Shown here piece by piece: positions 61,001 through 64,000 of a stretch of DNA of 64,000 bases. A model generated the notes under the pieces. The model made no database searches, was not told the origin of the DNA, and worked only from the letters and a program-made list of their open reading frames with translations. The stretch is from Ascaphus truei (lineage: Eukaryota; Chordata; Amphibia; Anura; Ascaphidae), in the NCBI GenBank assembly GCA_036426205.1, contig CM071570.1, forward strand, positions 139,705,048 through 139,769,047, written 5' to 3'. Both the position numbers and the translations under genes were made by a program. Each line of letters starts with the position of its first letter. Position 1 is the stretch's first letter.

Positions 61001-62436
61001 TGTTGTAGTTCAGTTATGTTTTGCTGCTTTGTTTGAGCGCAAAGGGTCAAGATTTGCGCTGTTACTTTGCTGCTGTTGCCTTTGCATGTGAGGCCACAAA
61101 CCAATGAGCATTCTTGTAAATATTGTGATGTCTTCACACATTATATATACGGTGTATATATATATAAATCTAATTGTTGAGTGAGCTTGCCAAAAAAAAT
61201 TTGTAATACTGCAATGGTAATTCTACCCTTTGAGTGCTTGTCACGTCTCCCATACCTCCCAACACATAATAATAAAAAAAAGGGTGTGTGTGCCGAACAC
61301 GCGCATTTTAAGTGAAACTTCTTTGTCTTTTGTCACACAAATTGTATTTGTGATGGTGATGTTTTTAATTAAAAATCAAAACACAATTTCAGTGACAAAA
61401 CACAAAGAAGTGTTACTTAGAACGAATGTGTACGGCACTAATATATTTATAGTAACTGAATTCCGCGTGGGTGACTCTGCTGCGTGTGTGACTGCGTGTG
61501 TGTGTGTGACTGCGTGTGGTGGTTGTGTTGTGATGCGTGTGTGTGTGTGAGTGCGTGTGTGTGTGTGATGGTGGTGTTGTGCGTGACTGCGTGTGTGTGT
61601 GGTGTGTGTGTGTGTGGGTAGTGGGGTGTGCGTATGTAGTGTGGCGTGACTGCGTGTGTGTGAGTGTGTGACTGCGTGTGAGTGTGTGACTGCGTGTGAA
61701 TGTGCGTGACTGTGTGTGCGCGACTCTGCGTGTGCGTGACTGCGTGTGTATGAGTGTGTGACTGCAGTGTGGTGTGAATCTGTGCTGGTGTTTACTGTGT
61801 GGTGCGTGTGATCTGCGTAGTGGCTCTGTGGGTGGGTATGAGCGTGTTGTGAGTGTCTGTAATAATATGCTTGCAATTTATACCCTATTTTGTCCTTGGG
61901 TTTTAAAGACTTTTAAATTTTGATTAATAGCCGTAGTGGATTATTAATCATAAATTTAAAAGGTCTTTAAAACCATTACTACTAGGTTATAAACTTGTGG
62001 TTCATTTACGTTGGTGTTGGAGTTGGTTAACCTTGCCAGGATTGAATGAAACAGTGGTAACTTTAAGAGAAGTTGGGTATGTTCATGTGAAGCTGAGATA
62101 CTGAGCCAACAAGAGCCTCCAAACTGCACCATTCACCCCCTCTTTTCTGAAAGCCAATATATTGACGATTGCCATATGTGGCATTGTGTGTGTGGTAACA
62201 CATTGTGAGGTGCTTTGGAAGACTTTCTTCTAGTTTGTTATAAATGGTTCATTCTACTTTGTTCTACATTTTGTGAGATTATTAAAAACATTTGATTCCA
62301 GGTTTTATTATTTAATACAGCGGTTAAAATTCCTGTTGGGTTTCCTCTTAAATACTGACCAGGAATGCCCAACAGTAGCGTAATAAAATTTTCCAAGGTG
62401 GGAACTTTTGCAGTTTGGTATTTAATAGGACGCTAA
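57432..62436. repeat. ~5-kb duplicated block, copy 2 (indel-rich)
   Basis: Direct copy of 50010-55168 about 7.3-7.4 kb downstream. Differences are mostly single-base gains or losses, often in homopolymers (58040-60530 and 60880-61990), while 60527-60865 is identical to copy 1. A stretch near 60380-60500 is replaced or scrambled relative to 53000-53240. The CCAAT segment here (59385-59850) has lost two CCAAT boxes through one-base deletions (GACCATCAGG, GCCATCAGG). Confidence 0.95.
61463..61862. repeat. GTGTGACTGCGT minisatellite (copy 2)
   Basis: Same array as 54180-54572 with many small indels, followed by the hairpin at about 61898-61972 and the same AT-rich tail. Confidence 0.85.
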
Positions 62437-63355
62437 AACAAAAGTAGTTAAAGTACCAAATAATACCAAGGCCATGGGCAACCGAGAAACATGAATCTGT
62501 AAGTTTATAACTACTGTAGCATGGAGCATAAATGAAATGGGAAAAGTTGCTCTCGTGTTTTACATTAATCAAACACTGGTAAGTTGCTCAGAGAAAGTCC
62601 AACATTTTCAATTCATTTCAAAATCCAGCTTATTAAACATGGCAACTTACCTGTATCAGCAAAAATGCACTGCTGTGACCACAATTTAGGCAATAGATAC
62701 CCTTACTGTGTACTTAGTTTTGTTCTATGATGTACAGGTTATATGTATTACAGATATGCAAAACACATTTAGCTGCTGTACATTTCCATTTTGTTGCATC
62801 CTCTGATATACCCGTTAAGAGACTGCAAATGCAACAGAAAAGGCGTATTAGCAGCCGGGTGTAGGTGTCCTGCTACAGTAAAATGACTGAGGTCAAAATA
62901 TACTGCAGCTCAACTGTTAATAAATGTCATTGCCTAGTGATTGTCCACACGTACGTTTTACAGGCGCATTTATTTAAGCGTTCCAAGCCCTGCACGCTAA
63001 GAGATAATGGGGAAGAGCAGGGTTGCAGACCTGTCATAGACATGAGAATGTGCTCACAAGTCATCTTTTTATTTGCGGTTAAGGTCAAAAAAACAAATCT
63101 TTATCAGTAGCAAGTGCAAACTCCTCTCCACATACAGTACGCCATGGGTGATGGTTCAGCCTCTGCAATCCATGGCTTCTCCCTTTGGCAGATAGTGTGG
63201 AAGGTTGGTTTGGTGCAAGAAAACCCAAGTGAGAGAAAACAGATGGCAGAGGCGCCATCATGTGAGCGAAGTGGGGAAGTACATGTGAGCACGATACGAT
63301 CAGTTGGTTTTCGCTGATATGTAAACAAACCGATTTCTGGCACAAATGCACTATT
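62437..63355. other. Unique AT-rich sequence, no gene
   Basis: Follows the end of copy 2 and is not repeated elsewhere in the window. The two overlapping minus-strand frames at 63085-63396 have no recognisable features. Confidence 0.5.
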
Positions 63356-63403
63356 AAAAATATCCAAGAAGGATATAAAGATTCCTCTTGTTGCACTCTC
63401 TAT
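63356..63403. repeat. 48-bp boundary repeat, second copy
   Basis: Identical or nearly so to 49962-50009 and in the same orientation. It ends directly before the palindrome. Confidence 0.9.
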
Positions 63404-63404
63404 T

Positions 63405-63492
63405 AAATCAGTCTAACAAAACTAATGTGCTTATTTGTTTGCCAATAATTATTGGCAAACAAATAAGCACATTAGTTTTGTTAGACTGATTT
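63405..63492. repeat. 88-bp perfect palindrome
   Basis: Two 44-bp arms with no spacer: AAATCAGTCTAACAAAACTA ... GCCAATA to the centre at 63448/63449, then the exact inverse ending TAGACTGATTT. No mismatch is seen. Confidence 0.95.
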
Positions 63493-63500
63493 TTATTAAC

Positions 63501-63569
63501 CCCCCCCCCCCCCTGCAGCCACATGCCTCACCAATCATCCCCAAGGTAAGGCTGATTTATGTATATGCG

Positions 63570-63605
<36 letters not shown>

Positions 63606-64000
63606 TGTGTGTCAGTGTGAGCAGTGTGTGTGCAGTGTGCAGTGTGCAGTGTGTGCAGTGTGAGCAATGAGCAGTGTGTTAGTGTGTGCAGTGTGAGCAA
63701 TGAGCAGTGTGTGTGCAGTGTGCAGTGTGGGTCAGTGTGAGCAGTGTGTGTGCAGTGTGAGCAATGAGCAGTGTGTCAGTGTGTGCAGTGTGAGCAATGA
63801 GCAGTGTGTGTGCAGTGTGCAGTGTGTGTCAGTGTGAGCAGTGTGTGTGCAGTGTGAGCAATGAGCAGTGTGTCAGTGTGTGCAGTGTGAGCAATGAGCA
63901 GTGTGTGTGCAGTGTGCAGTGTGTGTCAGTGTGAGCAGTATGTGTGCAGTGTGAGCAATGAGCAGTGTGTCAGTGTGTGCAGTGTGAGCAATGAGCAGTG
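63501..64000. mobile_element. Inverted transposon left arm with 97-bp higher-order repeat
   Basis: CTGCAGCCACATGCCTCACC, AATCATCCCCAAGGTAAGGC and the following GTGTGCAGTGTGAG-type array are the reverse complement of 57430 back to about 56670. The array is regular here: GTCAGTGTGAGCAG recurs at 63731, 63828 and 63925, a period of 97 bp. It runs off the window. Confidence 0.85.

Larger units (their letters stand above)
34264..64000 (-). other. BACH2: BACH2 upstream intron (runs off the window)
   Basis: Everything right of the large exon should be intron, or at most 5' non-coding, because the exon with the start codon and first 80 or so BTB residues was not found on the minus strand. Segments where I see no gene or clear repeat: 34900-35980, 36400-37250, 38010-38440, 38745-39340, 39470-40065, 40390-41750, 43030-43960, 44460-45470, 46210-46880 and 48830-49330. 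A (TA)n tract lies near 35665-35715 and a C/G-poor AT tract near 38815-38850. Confidence 0.75.

Overview
The window is vertebrate nuclear DNA holding the 3' half of one protein-coding gene, BACH2 (BTB-bZIP transcription factor), on the minus strand, inside about 60 kb of repeat-rich intronic and flanking sequence. An anuran amphibian is the likely source. This is an inference from a clear but diverged BACH2, large introns, very many short inverted-repeat DNA transposons, a Penelope-like reverse transcriptase relic and a recurrent CTGATGA...CGAAACG motif. No second protein gene, tRNA, rRNA or CRISPR array could be supported.

Gene layout, in transcription order (right to left): a large exon at 34263-32737 (end of the BTB domain plus the central region), a 15.4 kb intron, the bZIP exon at 17288-17082, a 2.7 kb intron, and the last coding exon at 14352-13873. 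All visible junctions are phase 0 with GT/AG ends. Together they encode 737 residues. The first coding exon (start codon and N-terminal BTB) is not seen and should lie beyond base 64000. The 3' UTR runs leftwards from 13872; its end is not resolved.

Repeat layout. 0-12 kb: a foldback element with 260-bp arms, then the candidate 3' UTR carrying several MITEs and a G-rich tandem repeat. 14-17 kb: MITEs and a pair of 103-bp direct repeats. 18.8-20.1 kb: a Penelope-like reverse transcriptase relic abutting a foldback element filled with a 33-bp minisatellite. 24-27 kb: long G- and C-rich low-complexity DNA in an unclassified repeat. 28-29 kb: a foldback made of oppositely oriented 49-bp repeat units. 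30.6-32.4 kb: a hAT-like element swollen by minisatellites. 34-50 kb: a TA-flanked transposon, a solo LTR, hAT-like MITEs (one split by a later insertion) and GC-rich MITEs.

50-64 kb is the most unusual part. A block of about 5 kb occurs twice in direct orientation (50010-55168 and 57432-62436). The second copy is full of one- and two-base indels between stretches of perfect identity. The complex is bounded by a 48-bp direct repeat, followed by an 88-bp perfect palindrome and an inverted copy of a transposon arm. This is either a recent rearrangement or, more probably, a false duplication built from uncorrected long reads. The block contains a CpG-rich segment with three CCAAT boxes that could be a promoter.
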